Positions 63,330-64,000 of a stretch of DNA of 64,000 nucleotides are shown here, one piece after another. Each line of letters opens with the position of its first letter. The stretch's first letter is position 1. The position numbers and the translations under genes were made by a program. The DNA is from Kineococcus sp. TRM81007 (lineage in GTDB: Bacteria > Actinomycetota > Actinomycetes > Actinomycetales > Kineococcaceae). The stretch is taken from assembly GCF_022669155.1 (NCBI RefSeq), contig NZ_JALBVB010000051.1, positions 129,601 to 193,600 on the forward strand, in the 5' to 3' direction. The notes under the pieces are model-generated. The model was not told the origin of the DNA, made no database searches, and saw only the letters and a program-made list of their open reading frames with translations.

Positions 63330-64000
63330 GTGGCGACTGGCCGGGTGACGACGCCCCAACCCTGCGAGGCCGCGTTCTTCGACCTGGACAACACGCTGGT
63401 GCGCGGCGCGTCGCTGTTCTACTTCGCGCGCGGCCTGCACGCCCGGGGCTTCTTCTCGCGGCGGGAGCTGCGCCGCTTCGCGCGCCGGGCGCTGCACTAC
63501 GCGGTGCGCGGGGAGGTGCACGGCCACCTGCTGGAGGCGCGGGACCTGGCGCTGGCGTTCGTGGCGGGCCACACCACCGAGGAGATCCGCGCCATCGGCG
63601 AGGAGGTCTACGAGGAGCACATGGGGGCGAAGGTGCGCCCGGCGGCGCGGGCGCTGGCGGACCGGCACCTGCGCGAGGGGGCGCCGGTGTGGCTGGTGAC
63701 GGCGGCGCCGGTGGAGCTGGCGGACGTCGTGGCGCGCCGGCTGGGCCTGACGGGCGCGCTGGGCACGGTCGCCGAGAGCGTGGACGGCACCTACACGGGA
63801 CGCCTGGTGACCGAGCCGCTGCACGGGCCGGCGAAGGCGGAGGCCGTGCGGGGGCTGGCGGTGGCGGCCGGCTGGGACCTGGCGCGCTGCGCGGCGTACT
63901 CGGACTCCGCGAACGACCTGCCGCTGCTGTCGCTGGTGGGGCGGCCGGTGGCCGTGAACCCGGACGCCGCGCTGCGCCGGCACGCGAGGCGGCACGGCTG
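63330..64000 (+). CDS. HAD-IB family hydrolase (SerB1-like), cut by the window end
   Basis: The reading frame runs off the right edge just before a probable stop (the last two bases are TG). At least 223 residues are visible. HAD motifs are FFDLDNTLVRGAS (nucleophile Asp), WLVTAAP (Thr), the lysine in GPAKAEAV and AYSDSANDLPLLSLVG. HAD-IB proteins of this kind include phosphoserine phosphatase-like enzymes; in mycobacteria one is near hemA. GTG 63330 follows TACGAT (63318-63323) by 6 bases: leaderless. Confidence 0.88.
   Translation, partial: MATGRVTTPQPCEAAFFDLDNTLVRGASLFYFARGLHARGFFSRRELRRFARRALHYAVRGEVHGHLLEARDLALAFVAGHTTEEIRAIGEEVYEEHMGAKVRPAARALADRHLREGAPVWLVTAAPVELADVVARRLGLTGALGTVAESVDGTYTGRLVTEPLHGPAKAEAVRGLAVAAGWDLARCAAYSDSANDLPLLSLVGRPVAVNPDAALRRHARRHG

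Overview
The window is chromosomal DNA of a very GC-rich actinobacterium. Nearly all starts are GTG, genes are packed with 4-base GTGA overlaps, and the conserved blocks are actinobacterial ones: tRNA-Trp/secE/nusG/rplKA, hadAB/rpmG/tRNA-Met/tRNA-Thr, rex-hemACD and a respiratory menaquinone set. A relative of Kineococcus (Kineosporiales) is my guess, by inference only. I see no phage, IS transposase or CRISPR. The last gene runs off the right end.

Layout. 1-4254 (- strand): tRNA-Trp, secE, nusG, rplK, rplA, the L10 leader, rplJ and rplL. 4426-11376: an aminotransferase, adenosine deaminase, a membrane protein/YtrA-type GntR pair, murB with an MFS exporter, and the hadA/hadB dehydratase pair. 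11383-12047: rpmG and tRNA-Met, tRNA-Thr, tRNA-Tyr. 12144-16017: YajQ, a lipoprotein esterase, HtpX and a flavin monooxygenase. 16014-17463: an MHS transporter and that monooxygenase, both behind a SAM-I riboswitch. 17507-20692: fprA-etfB-etfA. 21801-37249: menaquinone genes in three groups (menG/menJ/polyprenyl synthase; menD/menI/menC; menB/menE/menA), with an acyltransferase, a membrane protein and a GGDEF-EAL protein between them. 37590-44220: an operon hemL - phosphatase - tlpA - ccdA - resB - ccsB - DUF4229 for cytochrome c assembly. 44269-56601: accessory genes, including a GAF-EAL protein, an alcohol dehydrogenase, a Tat-exported PAP2 phosphatase, a cutinase of the polyester-hydrolase (PETase) family next to a TetR regulator, a secreted mutarotase, and a glycosyltransferase/debranching-enzyme operon behind a CIRCE element. 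56875-62793: rex-hemA-hemC-hemD-hemB. 62977-64000: a glutaredoxin-like protein and a HAD hydrolase.

Functionally the window is centred on respiration: quinone synthesis, haem synthesis under the NADH/NAD+ sensor Rex, cytochrome c maturation and ETF/ferredoxin electron transfer. The most notable regulatory DNA is the SAM-I riboswitch, the CIRCE box on a sugar operon, the Rex operator, a TetR operator over the cutinase -35 box, a 415-bp inverted-repeat element with a short derivative elsewhere in the window, a 50-bp palindrome and a 14-bp triple tandem repeat over a start codon.
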